Assembly: GCF_002266285.1 (NCBI RefSeq)
Contig: NZ_NPMS01000001.1
Location: 186,001 to 250,000, forward strand
Direction of reading: 5' to 3'
Origin: Virgibacillus indicus
GTDB lineage: Bacteria > Bacillota > Bacilli > Bacillales > Amphibacillaceae
Length of the DNA: 64,000 nucleotides
A model generated the notes under the pieces. It searched no databases and was not told the DNA's origin. It saw only the letters and a list, made by a program, of their open reading frames with translations. Below, piece by piece: positions 18,148 to 26,944 of this stretch. Position numbers and translations under genes: made by a program. Positions within the stretch are counted from its first letter, which is position 1; each line of letters begins with the position of its first letter.

Positions 18148-19479
18148 ATGAATTATATCGGGAAAATTTTGCCTATTGAAGGATATTATGTTTTTTTAAA
18201 AGAATCAATGCCAATAGATTATGCAAAATCTTTAACCCATTTATACCAGCCACTAATTGGATTAAATGCGGTAATGTTATATCAGACATTGCTTCATGAG
18301 CTGGAACTCCAGCATGATAAAACACCACAAACCCATCACACGTTAATGAATTACCTTAATTTGCCTCTGGATGAAATTTATCAGGCCAGATTGAAGCTTG
18401 AAGGAATCGGATTATTAAAAACCTATGACAAAAAGGCAGATCGAAGCAGCTTTTATACGTATGTACTGCAAATCCCTTTTGCACCTGGTGATTTTTTTAG
18501 GGATGCAATGCTTTCCCAGCTTCTTTACCATCATCTTGGGGAGGATAAATTTAACGTATTAAAGAAACATTACAGTAAGGCGGAGGAAGAGCTCGGGATA
18601 GAGGTAACTGCTGCTTTTACCGATGTTTTTCAAACGTTTCAGCCTTCTGCTGCAAGTAGTATGAATAGTAACATTACACAGCAGGGTCCAGTTTCAGAAG
18701 AAGCCGGAATTGATTTCACCTGGATGGAGCATATGCTGAAACAGCGAATGATTCCAGTAAAGAAAGTGTTAACAGCGCCTAACCGCAAATTAATTAAACA
18801 GATGATGGTTTTATATGATTTAGCAGCATATGAAATTGAAAAATCTGTATTATGGGCACTAACACCAGACAATGTACTGGCTGCAGAAGAATTTAAAGCT
18901 GCTTGTCACGATCTTTTTAAATCAAAACATAATGAATCAGCAATTAAGTTATCGGATATATCCACCAAAGAACAAAAACAGCCAATAAATTCACAGCCGG
19001 CAACAAAAGAAGAACAGCTGATTTTTGAATTGGAAAACATGTCACCAAAACAACTGCTGGAAGATTTATCCGGTGGAAACCAGGCTTCAGGTCAGGATAT
19101 GAAAGTAATACAGGAAGTAATGACATCTCAAGGTTTGCCTTCCCCTGTGATGAATGTACTGATCCATTATGTGCTGCTGCAATCTAATATGAAGCTTTCC
19201 AAGGCCTATTTGGAGAAAATAGCGAGTCATTGGTCACGTGCAAATTTGAAGACAGCAAAGGAAGCTATGGCATTTGCACTAAAAGAAAAAGAAAGATATC
19301 AGAAAGGAACAGCCACCAGGCAAAACTACCGAAAACAGACTTCAAAAGAAATAGTTCCGGATTGGTTTAAAGAAAGAAAACAAAAACAGCAAAAGCCAAC
19401 AGCGAAACAAACAGGAACTGATCAAAAAGAGCAGGAAGAAATTGCTGCATTATTACGTCAGTTTTCCAGTAAAAAATAA
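18148..19479 (+). CDS. dnaB: Replication initiation and membrane attachment protein DnaB
   Basis: The Firmicute DnaB, not the helicase of that name in E. coli. It acts with DnaD and DnaI to load the replicative helicase at oriC and restart sites. The start at 18148 is preceded by AAAGGG (18133-18138), giving 443 residues. An N-terminal winged-helix region (about 1-110, with LYQPLIGLNAVMLYQ) and a C-terminal DnaB/DnaD-type helical domain (about 290-420) are recognisable, the latter with the LEKIASHWSRANLKTAKEAMAFA helix. The tail is highly basic and Gln-rich. dnaI follows 22 bp later. Confidence 0.93.
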   Translation: MNYIGKILPIEGYYVFLKESMPIDYAKSLTHLYQPLIGLNAVMLYQTLLHELELQHDKTPQTHHTLMNYLNLPLDEIYQARLKLEGIGLLKTYDKKADRSSFYTYVLQIPFAPGDFFRDAMLSQLLYHHLGEDKFNVLKKHYSKAEEELGIEVTAAFTDVFQTFQPSAASSMNSNITQQGPVSEEAGIDFTWMEHMLKQRMIPVKKVLTAPNRKLIKQMMVLYDLAAYEIEKSVLWALTPDNVLAAEEFKAACHDLFKSKHNESAIKLSDISTKEQKQPINSQPATKEEQLIFELENMSPKQLLEDLSGGNQASGQDMKVIQEVMTSQGLPSPVMNVLIHYVLLQSNMKLSKAYLEKIASHWSRANLKTAKEAMAFALKEKERYQKGTATRQNYRKQTSKEIVPDWFKERKQKQQKPTAKQTGTDQKEQEEIAALLRQFSSKK

Positions 19480-19501
19480 AACAGCTGTAAGGATGATTTA
19501 A

Positions 19502-20431
19502 ATGGAACCAGTGCAATCCGAATTAAAGAAATGGATGCAGGAAAATAGTAATTTTCAGGAAAACTATAAAAAGATAAAGCATGAGATTTTAAACGATCCA
19601 GAAATAAAGGAATTTTTATCACTTTATCCACAATTGCCTCAAAAAGAGATTGAAAAAAATCTGATAAAGCTCTATGAATATAAAACACAATCCAAGCAGT
19701 GTGACAGGTGCTCATCACTAAATGGTTGCAAAAATATGCTGCCAGGATATTCACCTGTATTACATGTTGAAAATAATGAAATTCACCTTTCCTATGAAAA
19801 ATGCCACACATTGATTGCACATGAGAAGCAGAGAGAACAGGAAAAGCTGATTAAGAGTTTATACATGCCAAAGGAAATTCTGGAAGCTACGATTGATGAG
19901 TTGCAGCATGATGAGTCCGAAAGAAACAATGCCATTCGTGAATTAACTCAGTTTATGGGAGAGGCGCAATCAAGAATGCCCGCAAAAGGTATCTATTTCC
20001 ATGGACCTTTTGGTGTTGGCAAAACCTATTTTCTAGGTGCACTGGCCAATAAACTAAAGGAATTTAATATTTCATCAACATTAATCTATATGCCGGAGTT
20101 TGTTCGCGAAATTAAAGCTTCCTTTAAGGATGATTCTATTAATGAAAAAATAGACTATTTCAAGAAAGCTGATGTTTTAATGCTTGATGATATAGGTGCA
20201 GAACTGCAGTCTGCTTGGTTTCGTGACGAAATTTTAGGATCCATCCTTCAATACCGAATGATGGAAAGATTACCTGTTTTTTTCACATCAAACTACGATT
20301 TGGAACAGTTGGAGGGACAGCTGGCATCTACCCGTTCAGGGATTGAAACAGTAAAAGCTGGCAGAATCATTGAAAGGATAAAACAGGTAAGCAAGGAAGT
20401 TCCTATTTATGGTGAGAACAGAAGACAGTGA
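19502..20431 (+). CDS. dnaI: Helicase loader DnaI
   Basis: An AAA+ ATPase that loads the replicative helicase onto DNA. It has 309 residues. The N-terminal helicase-binding domain contains a zinc cluster (Cys67, Cys70, Cys76, Cys101). The ATPase module has Walker A GPFGVGKT at 168-175, Walker B VLMLDDIG near 218 and a sensor-like FFTSNYD near 262. It is co-transcribed with nrdR and dnaB, and a terminator follows 9 bp after the stop. Confidence 0.95.
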   Translation: MEPVQSELKKWMQENSNFQENYKKIKHEILNDPEIKEFLSLYPQLPQKEIEKNLIKLYEYKTQSKQCDRCSSLNGCKNMLPGYSPVLHVENNEIHLSYEKCHTLIAHEKQREQEKLIKSLYMPKEILEATIDELQHDESERNNAIRELTQFMGEAQSRMPAKGIYFHGPFGVGKTYFLGALANKLKEFNISSTLIYMPEFVREIKASFKDDSINEKIDYFKKADVLMLDDIGAELQSAWFRDEILGSILQYRMMERLPVFFTSNYDLEQLEGQLASTRSGIETVKAGRIIERIKQVSKEVPIYGENRRQ

Positions 20432-20439
20432 TAGTTAAG

Positions 20440-20482
20440 AAGCAATCATGGTAGAACTCCTGCTGTGGTTGCTTTTGTTTTT
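20440..20482 (+). terminator. Terminator after dnaI
   Basis: A 9-bp stem with one G-T pair (20440-20448 with 20466-20474) is followed by a T-rich stretch. Confidence 0.75.
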
Positions 20483-20564
20483 ACTAGTTTTATTGGTTTA
20501 TACATTTTTTAATGCCTTTGTCCATATAATGTAACAGTTTGGTCTTGGATGAGGGTGATGTTTA

Positions 20565-21422
20565 TTGCTGGAGGTATATTTTGAATCTGATAAAGAAGTA
20601 ATTAGTTTTTGTGAACAGGTATTCCGATATAATAAGCAAATTGAATTGCATTGGAAAACGCATGAAGACTTTGGGAATCATTTACAGTTTGAGGAACTGT
20701 TCCAATCAAATGAGCTTGTGGAAACGATAGCTAAATCAATGGTCGATGTGTTTATGACACACCGTCTCGGGGGGATGATACGACATATAATAGAGGATTT
20801 TTATTATTATACAAACAGGGATGAGATGGAACGCATTCTGGATATTACCCACTGGATTTTCACGGGGGAGGATGATGACAGTTTACTGGTGCGGAATAAT
20901 AAGGATCCCCTGCAATTGCTGCATTCATTATTTGTCTCCAATATAAAAAACACAACAGTCATTCACTTTGATTCTATCGTTAAATTTCGTTTAAAAGTGT
21001 TCAGAGACCAGCTTATCCATTATGTCGGGCTGGCAATTGATGAATTTAAACGGGAGGAGGATCATCAGGAGTTTGTTAATCTGCTTCGTGAATATATTTC
21101 CAAAAAAGAACCAAGCTATAATATAATTCATATTTTACAAGGCAGAACTTTTTCTTTTTTTAAGCAAAATGGCAAGAAATTCACCAGATTGGAACTCCGG
21201 ATGCTGATGCAAAAGGAACCACTGTATATTGTTGGTTTGGATGAAAATGAATGGAATCTGGCACCATTAATTGCAATGGCACCGAGTAAGATAAAAATCT
21301 ATGGTGATTATCCTTCAGAACCTAAAACACTGACAGTTATAAATGTGTTTCAGGAAAAAGTTGATTTTGAGCCATTCAACAGTTTTCCATTTCCGCATTC
21401 TATTAAAAAAGAGCTGAATTAA
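20565..21422 (+). CDS. ytxC: YtxC-like sporulation-associated protein
   Basis: A 285-residue protein that by position (dnaI - ytxC - thrS) and length matches B. subtilis YtxC, a member of a family annotated as putative sporulation protein; its biochemical role is unknown. The start is TTG, 7 nt after GAGGGTG (20551-20557). The sequence is mainly alpha-helical and charged, with RLGGMIRHIIEDFYYYTNRDEMERI near residues 66-90, and has no membrane segment. No catalytic motif is visible. Confidence 0.8.
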   Translation: MLEVYFESDKEVISFCEQVFRYNKQIELHWKTHEDFGNHLQFEELFQSNELVETIAKSMVDVFMTHRLGGMIRHIIEDFYYYTNRDEMERILDITHWIFTGEDDDSLLVRNNKDPLQLLHSLFVSNIKNTTVIHFDSIVKFRLKVFRDQLIHYVGLAIDEFKREEDHQEFVNLLREYISKKEPSYNIIHILQGRTFSFFKQNGKKFTRLELRMLMQKEPLYIVGLDENEWNLAPLIAMAPSKIKIYGDYPSEPKTLTVINVFQEKVDFEPFNSFPFPHSIKKELN

Positions 21423-21424
21423 AC

Positions 21425-21453
21425 TTGATTTTATTAAATGCAGGGTCTATAAT
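21425..21453 (+). promoter_or_regulatory. thrS leader promoter
   Basis: TTGATT (21425-21430) and a perfect TATAAT (21448-21453) are separated by exactly 17 bp, placing transcription start about 21460, upstream of the T-box. Confidence 0.75.
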
Positions 21454-21459
21454 ACAGAT

Positions 21460-21735
21460 TATATATTATTTTCACACATAAAAGGTTAGGATAAGGATAT
21501 GATTTGCTGGTATTGCACTGATTAGAGAAGGAGGACATTGGCTGAAAGCTTCCGCTGTGCAGACAACGAATTACCACCTTTGAACCCTGCTGTTGAAATC
21601 ATAAGTAGACAGCGGCGCATCATCTGCGTTACAGATTAATGAAGCCACAGGAAATTCTGTGGGAATCAGGGTGGAACCACGACGTTTCAAACGCTCGTCC
21701 CTTTGCAGTAATGCAGAGAGATGAGCGTTTTTTAA
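21460..21735 (+). promoter_or_regulatory. Threonine T-box riboswitch controlling thrS
   Basis: A tRNA-sensing leader. The T-box core AGGGTGGAACCACG is at 21668-21681. A threonine specifier ACC occurs at 21573-21575 (or 21576-21578) in the stem I specifier-loop context after GAATT. The terminator stem pairs 21689-21696 with 21723-21730 and ends in T residues. Uncharged tRNA-Thr should stabilise the antiterminator and allow thrS transcription. Confidence 0.93.
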
Positions 21736-21754
21736 TTTTAAAGGAGTGAATTTC

Positions 21755-23701
21755 ATGGCAGCAGAAATTTCGATTACATTCCCGGATGGAGCAGTAAAAC
21801 AATTTCCTAAAGGGACAACAGGAGAAGAAATAGCAGGATCTATATCATCTGGACTGAAAAAACAAGCCCTGGCAATTAAGCTTGATGGAAAACAAGTCGA
21901 TTTAAGACGCGAATTAACGGATAGTGGAGAAATTGAAATCATCACGTATAAAAATCAGGAAGGCATTGAGATTATGCGTCACTCCACAGCACATTTAATG
22001 GCGCAAGCAGTTAAACGCCTTTATAAAGACGTTAAATTTGGTGTAGGACCAATCATTGAAGAAGGTTTTTATTATGATATGGATATGGAGCATAAGATCA
22101 CTCCAGAAGACCTTCCGAAAATAGAAAAAGAAATGAAGCGTATAGTTGATGAGGCGCTTGAAATTAAACGGATTGAAGTATCACGCAGCGAAGCAAAAGA
22201 AATGTTTCGCGAAATTGGAGATGATTTGAAGCTGGAATTGATTGATGCAATTCCTGAAGATGAACAGGTAACCATCTATCAGCAAGGTGAATTTTTCGAC
22301 CTGTGCCGTGGAATACATGTACCTTCAACTAACAAAATTAAAGCCTTTAAACTATTGAGTATTTCCGGGGCATATTGGCGCGGGGACAGCAATAACCAGC
22401 AGCTGCAGCGCATCTATGGAACAGCTTTCGAAAAACAATCACAGGTTGATGATTACCTGAAGCTTTTGGAAGAACGAAAGGAACGTGATCATCGAAAGCT
22501 CGGTAAAGAATTGGATATCTTTACTGTTAATCAGGAGGTTGGACAGGGCTTGCCGCTTTGGCTGCCAAAGGGTGCTACAATACGCCGTCAAATTGAACGC
22601 TATATTGTAGATATTGAAGAACGTCTCGGCTATGATCATGTGTATACACCAGTATTGGCAAATGTGGATCTTTACAAGACAAGTGGTCACTGGGATCATT
22701 ACCAGGATGATATGTTCCCTACCATGCAAATGGACAATGAAGAGCTTGTATTGCGTCCAATGAACTGTCCACACCATATGATGGTTTTTAAAAACCAGTT
22801 ATGGAGCTATCGCAGCTTGCCTGTACGAATTGCTGAACTTGGTACAATGCACCGTTATGAAATGAGCGGGGCACTTGCCGGACTGCAGCGAGTAAGGGCA
22901 ATGACGTTAAACGATGCGCACATTTTTGCAAGACCTGACCAGTTGAAAGAAGAATTCATTCGGGTTGTAGAACTTGTACAAAGGGTTTATAAAGACTTCG
23001 GAATTGATGATTATTATTTCCGGCTTTCTTACCGTGATCCTGAGGATAAAGAAAAATATATTGACAATGATGAAATGTGGGAAAAGGCTCAGAGCACCCT
23101 GAAGGAAACAATGGACGAATTGAATCTTGACTACGTAGAAGCAGTAGGGGAAGCCGCTTTTTACGGGCCAAAATTGGATGTGCAGGTAAAAACAGCATTA
23201 GGCAAGGATGAAACACTTTCTACAGTCCAGCTTGATTATCAACTCCCTGAAAAATTTGACCTGACCTACATCGGTGAAGACGGTAAAGAACATCGCCCTG
23301 TTGTTATCCATCGTGGTGTTGTTTCAACAATGGAACGTTTTGTTGCATTCCTGATTGAAGAATATAAAGGAGCCTTTCCAACATGGCTTGCACCAGTTCA
23401 GGTAAAAGTAATACCTGTATCTCCACAAGTACATTTGGATTACGCCAATGAAGTTGCTGATAAATTAAGACTTCAGGGGGTTCGTGTTTCTATAGATGAG
23501 CGTGATGAAAAAATCGGCTATAAAATCCGGGAAGCACAAACACAGAAAATACCATTTGCTTTAGTTCTTGGTGATAATGAAATTGAAGCAGGTGCAGTAA
23601 ATGTTCGCCGCTATGGTGAAAAACAATCAGAAACAATTAGCTATGATGATTTTGCAGCGCTAATAAATAAAGAAATTAGCGAGAAAACATTGCGTAAATA
23701 A
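21755..23701 (+). CDS. thrS: Threonyl-tRNA synthetase
   Basis: Charges tRNA-Thr; class II synthetase. The start at 21755 follows AAAGGAG by 8 nt (a GTG at 21746 overlaps that site), giving 648 residues. The TGS domain covers about 1-63. The editing domain has [12 protein letters not shown] near 74 and the zinc-type editing residues around CRGIHVPST near 182. The catalytic core has motif 2 [17 protein letters not shown] with the zinc cysteine in RPMNCPHHM (about 335), and motif 3 [13 protein letters not shown]. The anticodon-binding domain runs from about 540. Expression is under the T-box directly upstream. Confidence 0.97.
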   Translation: MAAEISITFPDGAVKQFPKGTTGEEIAGSISSGLKKQALAIKLDGKQVDLRRELTDSGEIEIITYKNQEGIEIMRHSTAHLMAQAVKRLYKDVKFGVGPIIEEGFYYDMDMEHKITPEDLPKIEKEMKRIVDEALEIKRIEVSRSEAKEMFREIGDDLKLELIDAIPEDEQVTIYQQGEFFDLCRGIHVPSTNKIKAFKLLSISGAYWRGDSNNQQLQRIYGTAFEKQSQVDDYLKLLEERKERDHRKLGKELDIFTVNQEVGQGLPLWLPKGATIRRQIERYIVDIEERLGYDHVYTPVLANVDLYKTSGHWDHYQDDMFPTMQMDNEELVLRPMNCPHHMMVFKNQLWSYRSLPVRIAELGTMHRYEMSGALAGLQRVRAMTLNDAHIFARPDQLKEEFIRVVELVQRVYKDFGIDDYYFRLSYRDPEDKEKYIDNDEMWEKAQSTLKETMDELNLDYVEAVGEAAFYGPKLDVQVKTALGKDETLSTVQLDYQLPEKFDLTYIGEDGKEHRPVVIHRGVVSTMERFVAFLIEEYKGAFPTWLAPVQVKVIPVSPQVHLDYANEVADKLRLQGVRVSIDERDEKIGYKIREAQTQKIPFALVLGDNEIEAGAVNVRRYGEKQSETISYDDFAALINKEISEKTLRK

Positions 23702-23708
23702 TTATTCC

Positions 23709-23742
23709 AGCCAGGTATTCGTACCTGGCTTTTCCTTTTCAG
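23709..23742 (+). terminator. Terminator after thrS
   Basis: A perfect 9-bp stem (23709-23717 with 23722-23730) is capped by a TTCG tetraloop and followed by T-rich sequence. Confidence 0.85.
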
Positions 23743-23798
23743 TTTAAAAGAAATATGATATAGTTAACGAAGTAATGCATATCTATTGTTATTTTGAT

Positions 23799-23827
23799 TT
23801 GACAAAGTAGATTATGCATGGTATTCT
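23799..23827 (+). promoter_or_regulatory. infC operon promoter
   Basis: A consensus TTGACA (23799-23804) and TATTCT (23822-23827) are separated by 17 bp. Transcription would start near 23834, upstream of the L20-type leader. Confidence 0.65.
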
Positions 23828-23861
23828 TTATAGGTTGAATTAAAAATTTAATGATCTGAGA

Positions 23862-23980
23862 CAAGTAGAAGCACCCGCTTCTCACCTGATCGACGCAAAA
23901 TGCAGTTGACTGGTTCCGAACTCTTTTGATAGATAGACTATTGGAGACGTGTGGGTGCATAATTGTACCGACACTTTTTT
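23862..23980 (+). promoter_or_regulatory. L20-type autoregulatory leader of infC-rpmI-rplT
   Basis: This leader resembles the known Bacillus L20 leader, in which free ribosomal protein L20 promotes premature termination. AGAAGC-acc-GCTTCT is near 23867-23882. CACCC (23872-23876) can pair at long range with GGGTG (23953-23957). Alternatively 23949-23959 pairs with 23964-23974 to make a terminator hairpin followed by six T residues (23975-23980). The two pairings are mutually exclusive, as antitermination requires. Confidence 0.82.
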
Positions 23981-24046
23981 AATGAATAAAAATTTACTTG
24001 TCAATAAGGATCAGTAAGACTCAAAATATTTTGGAGGTGGCTGGCT

Positions 24047-24565
24047 ATTAGCAAAGATATGAATGTTAATGAAAAGATTCGTGCCAGAGAGGTACGTCTT
24101 ATCGACTCAAATGGTGATCAGCTTGGTGTGAAATCACGTCAGGAAGCATTGGAAATAGCACAAACCAGAAACCTGGATTTAGTGCTGGTTGCTCCAAATG
24201 CAAAACCGCCGGTATGTCGTATCATGGACTATGGTAAATACCGTTTTGAGCAGCAAAAGAAAGAGAAAGAAGCTCGTAAAAAACAAAAGGTTATCAATGT
24301 AAAAGAAGTTCGTTTTACTCCGGGAATTGGCGACCATGATTATGAAACAAAATTAAAGAACGCCAAAAAATTCCTTGAAAAAGGCGATAAAGTAAAAGCT
24401 GCAGTTCGTTTCCGCGGACGTGCTATTACGCATAAGGAGCTTGGCCGTGAAGTACTTGATCGCATGGCTGAAGATGTAAAAGATGTTGCAACGGTTGAAA
24501 CCAAACCGAAAATGGAAGGCCGCAATATGTTTATGATGCTTGCTCCAATCAACGAAAAACAATAA
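24047..24565 (+). CDS. infC: Translation initiation factor IF-3 (ATT start)
   Basis: Binds the 30S subunit and enforces correct start-codon and initiator tRNA selection. The first ATG (24059) is 18 nt from the ribosome binding site GGAGGTGG (24033-24040). The ATT at 24047 is 6 nt from it, in frame, and adds the residues MISKD found at the N-terminus of B. subtilis IF-3. ATT is therefore the likely start, giving 172 residues. infC is well known for such rare starts, which let IF-3 repress its own translation. The N-terminal domain includes [10 protein letters not shown] and [22 protein letters not shown]; the C-terminal domain includes HKELG and [14 protein letters not shown] ends. Confidence 0.95.
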   Translation: MSKDMNVNEKIRAREVRLIDSNGDQLGVKSRQEALEIAQTRNLDLVLVAPNAKPPVCRIMDYGKYRFEQQKKEKEARKKQKVINVKEVRFTPGIGDHDYETKLKNAKKFLEKGDKVKAAVRFRGRAITHKELGREVLDRMAEDVKDVATVETKPKMEGRNMFMMLAPINEKQ

Positions 24566-24601
24566 ACAGTTTTAAGCAGATATTACGAGGAGGAAATAAC
24601 T

Positions 24602-24799
24602 ATGCCTAAAATGAAAACCCACAAAGGTTCTCAAAAACGTTTCAAAAAAACAGGTTCTGGAAAACTAAAACGCGCACATGCTTATACAAGCCACATGTTT
24701 GCGAATAAATCTCAAAAACAAAAACGCAAGCTTCGTAAAGGCGCATTAGTTTCTGCAGGAGACTATAGACGCATTAAGCAAATGCTTCCGAATAAATAA
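24602..24799 (+). CDS. rpmI: 50S ribosomal protein L35
   Basis: A 65-residue, strongly basic large-subunit protein. The N-terminus [21 protein letters not shown] and the C-terminal [12 protein letters not shown] are typical of the family. It lies in the conserved infC-rpmI-rplT operon, 36 bp after infC, with an AGGAGG ribosome binding site. Its expression should be set by the leader upstream of infC. Confidence 0.97.
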   Translation: MPKMKTHKGSQKRFKKTGSGKLKRAHAYTSHMFANKSQKQKRKLRKGALVSAGDYRRIKQMLPNK

Positions 24800-24840
24800 T
24801 AAAATAAATGATTTTGATTGGAATATAGGAGGGAATTAAT

Positions 24841-25197
24841 ATGCCACGTGTAAAAGGTGGAACAGTAACGCGTAAACGTCGTAAACGCGTCCTTAAACTA
24901 GCAAAAGGGTATTATGGTTCGAAAAGAACGTTATTTAAAACAGCAAAACAGCAAGTAATGAAATCAGGTCAGTATGCTTATCGTGACCGCAGACAGAAAA
25001 AACGTGATTTCCGTAAACTTTGGATCACTCGTATTAATGCAGCTGCTCGCTTGAATAATCTTTCATACAGCAAACTAATGCATGGATTAAAAGTAGCAGG
25101 AATCGAAGTTAACCGTAAAATGCTGTCAGATCTTGCTATCAATGACGAAAAAGCTTTTGCTCAATTAGCAGAAAAAGCTAAAGATGCTTTAAAATAA
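24841..25197 (+). CDS. rplT: 50S ribosomal protein L20
   Basis: A 118-residue large-subunit assembly protein with the usual long basic N-terminal helix ([23 protein letters not shown] begins it) and a globular C-terminal domain (about 60-118). The C-terminal domain binds the structured leader RNA in Bacillus and represses the operon. The gene is third in infC-rpmI-rplT and is followed by a strong terminator 4 bp after its stop. Confidence 0.97.
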   Translation: MPRVKGGTVTRKRRKRVLKLAKGYYGSKRTLFKTAKQQVMKSGQYAYRDRRQKKRDFRKLWITRINAAARLNNLSYSKLMHGLKVAGIEVNRKMLSDLAINDEKAFAQLAEKAKDALK

Positions 25198-25201
25198 ACT
25201 T

Positions 25202-25244
25202 AAAAGGCCAAATCCTGATTATGCTTGGATTTGGCCTTTTTATA
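25202..25244 (+). terminator. Terminator of the infC-rpmI-rplT operon
   Basis: A perfect 14-bp stem (25202-25215 with 25227-25240) ends in a T run. Confidence 0.92.
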
Positions 25245-25264
25245 TCAATAAGGAGCAGGTACCA

Positions 25265-25543
25265 ATGAATGATTTAAATACAGTTTTACCATACATATTA
25301 GGTGTGAATGTGATCGTGTTTATTTTAATGGGTATTGACAAACGAAAAGCAGTTAAACATCAATACCGGATCCCAGAACGAACATTTTGGCTGCTCGCTT
25401 TTATCGGTGGAGCTGCCGGAGCACTGATTGGAATGAAAGTATTTCGTCATAAAACAAAACACCGTTCTTTTACGATAGGGATGCCTTTACTTATTATTGT
25501 TAATGCTGTTATCCTTGCGTACTTTTTCTATTCCTTGTCATAA
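25265..25543 (+). CDS. ysdA: YsdA, DUF1294 membrane protein
   Basis: A 92-residue membrane protein of the DUF1294 family, function unknown. Three hydrophobic segments (about 7-23, 40-60 and 71-90) are visible, with the basic loop IDKRKAVKHQYRIPERT after the first; the short motif DK-KA and the R-PE-T turn are family features. AAGGAGC precedes the ATG at good spacing. Its place after rplT equals that of ysdA in B. subtilis. Confidence 0.85.
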   Translation: MNDLNTVLPYILGVNVIVFILMGIDKRKAVKHQYRIPERTFWLLAFIGGAAGALIGMKVFRHKTKHRSFTIGMPLLIIVNAVILAYFFYSLS

Positions 25544-25600
25544 AGGCTCGTCTGTTGTCATATACATGTACTAGGCGGTAGAGTGCAGACAGAACCAACA

Positions 25601-25747
25601 AAAGCGCAAGCGCCCGTTTAGCGACGTACGGACTGGACTGAGCCGTAGGAGATATAGGAAACACGACGACCCGTAGGAAGTCGATGTTGACTTATCGTAC
25701 GAAGGTGAGGGAAGTCTCGCTAGTCGCTGGGCGCTGGAGCTGGACTT
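25601..25747. repeat. GC-rich interspersed repeat of about 150 bp
   Basis: The stretch is GC-rich against its surroundings. It opens with AAAGCGCAAGCGCCC and closes with GGGCGCTGGAGC. Inverted blocks GCGCCC-N4-AGCGAC (25610-25625) and GTCGCTGGGCGC (25724-25735) would bring the ends together. It has no ORF. From memory it resembles a repeat scattered through Bacillaceae genomes, but only one copy is in this window. Confidence 0.6.
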
Positions 25748-25819
25748 TGCTGTTTATGTCAAAGAATTAATTGCTGCCAATTTTATACTCTATTATCTTG
25801 TGAAAAAGGAGGTAGATTA

Positions 25820-26392
25820 GTGGATCAACTTGGGACTTATATAATGGCTTTCATTGAAACAGGCGGCTTGTTTGCGCCAATTCTGTTCATTAGTTTTCAT
25901 TTGCTCCGGCCATTGTTTTTCTTGCCTGTCGTCTTTATATGTATTTCAGGTGGGATATTGTTTGGTCCTGTTGCGGGAACACTTTATTCATTGATTGGCA
26001 TCACATTATCAAGTGTGATCTTCTATTTTATTATAAAATGGATGCCGGGAACGTTTGAAAAGCTGGTACGGGTAAAACAAAAAATGATAGGAAAACATTC
26101 GGAACTGACCACACCGCAAATTACACTGCTTCGCCTGATCCCATTTATCCATTTTCATCTGTTATCATTATGTTTAATTGAAATCTCCACAAACTTCAGG
26201 GATTATACGAAATCATCTTTATTATCCAATATTCCTTTAGCATTTGTTTATACTTCCATAGGCGGCTGGATATCGAATTTAACCCCATTATATATCTTCG
26301 CATTTCTAATCACTTTACTGCCACTCATTTATGTATTAAGACGGAAAGAGATCATCATTAAATGGCGGGACTTTTTCCAAGTAAGTACATGA
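25820..26392 (+). CDS. TVP38/TMEM64 (VTT) family membrane protein, YtxB-like
   Basis: A 190-residue polytopic membrane protein of the DedA/VTT superfamily. Hydrophobic segments lie near 15-50, 52-75, 100-125, 135-155 and 158-178. The first half contains the GGILFGPVAGTLYS motif (about 43-56) characteristic of the family, and RLIPFIHFHLLS near 105 corresponds to the second re-entrant motif. The start is GTG, 7 nt after AAAGGAGG. Some VTT proteins act as lipid scramblases or carriers; that function is not shown here. B. subtilis has a related gene, ytxB, near dnaI, so this may be its displaced counterpart. Confidence 0.75.
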   Translation: MDQLGTYIMAFIETGGLFAPILFISFHLLRPLFFLPVVFICISGGILFGPVAGTLYSLIGITLSSVIFYFIIKWMPGTFEKLVRVKQKMIGKHSELTTPQITLLRLIPFIHFHLLSLCLIEISTNFRDYTKSSLLSNIPLAFVYTSIGGWISNLTPLYIFAFLITLLPLIYVLRRKEIIIKWRDFFQVST

Positions 26393-26396
26393 ATTT

Positions 26397-26433
26397 AAAC
26401 ACTCATCTGCTCATGTCCAGATGAGTGTTTTTT
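26397..26433. terminator. Bidirectional terminator between the VTT gene and ysdB
   Basis: A perfect 13-bp stem (26397-26409 with 26418-26430) has an A run on the left and a T run on the right, so it can serve both convergent genes. Confidence 0.88.
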
Positions 26434-26824
26434 AATCTATTTTTGTTATTAATAGCTTATTTATCGGATGCTTCCAGTCAATCTTTGCATGTGGATAACG
26501 CAGCAGAATTTCACTCTCAAGGAAGTATAAATCATCACGTGTAAGGCCGTTCAGTTCGATTGGATTATCAACCTTTACATGAATATCAACAACTTCAAAG
26601 GAATCCTCGGTTGTGCCTACATATTTCTCCCCCTCAAATAGACATCCTTTGTATACAAATCGGACATTTTTTTTACTGTTATCCAGTTCATCCAGAAAAT
26701 AAAATTCTTTTGCTGCTTTTGCAATTCGAAGCCGTCTCTCCGGATTAAGGATATATTGAAACCATGTATAGAGAAGAAGTACCAATGCAATAAGTATAAG
26801 TACACGGAATAATATCAAGATCAT
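26432..26824 (-). CDS. ysdB: YsdB, small membrane-anchored protein
   Basis: A 130-residue protein with a single N-terminal membrane helix (about 3-22) and a soluble C-terminal domain. The start at 26824 is chosen because AAGGAGA (26834-26840 on the plus strand) precedes it by 9 nt; a TTG 21 nt further upstream would put that site inside the gene. In B. subtilis ysdB belongs to the sigma-W regulon; its function is unknown. Here it is transcribed against its neighbours, between the VTT gene and the dUTPase. Confidence 0.8.
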   Translation of the reverse strand: MILILFRVLILIALVLLLYTWFQYILNPERRLRIAKAAKEFYFLDELDNSKKNVRFVYKGCLFEGEKYVGTTEDSFEVVDIHVKVDNPIELNGLTRDDLYFLESEILLRYPHAKIDWKHPINKLLITKID

Positions 26825-26944
26825 AGCTAACCGTCTCCTTAGCAATTTGTTGTTCCCTTTTTATACGAAGTTCAACCCTGATTGGTTTCACATTTCTTAT
26901 TATTTCGTGATACAATCGAAAAAAAGAGAAAAGAGGGCAAATAA

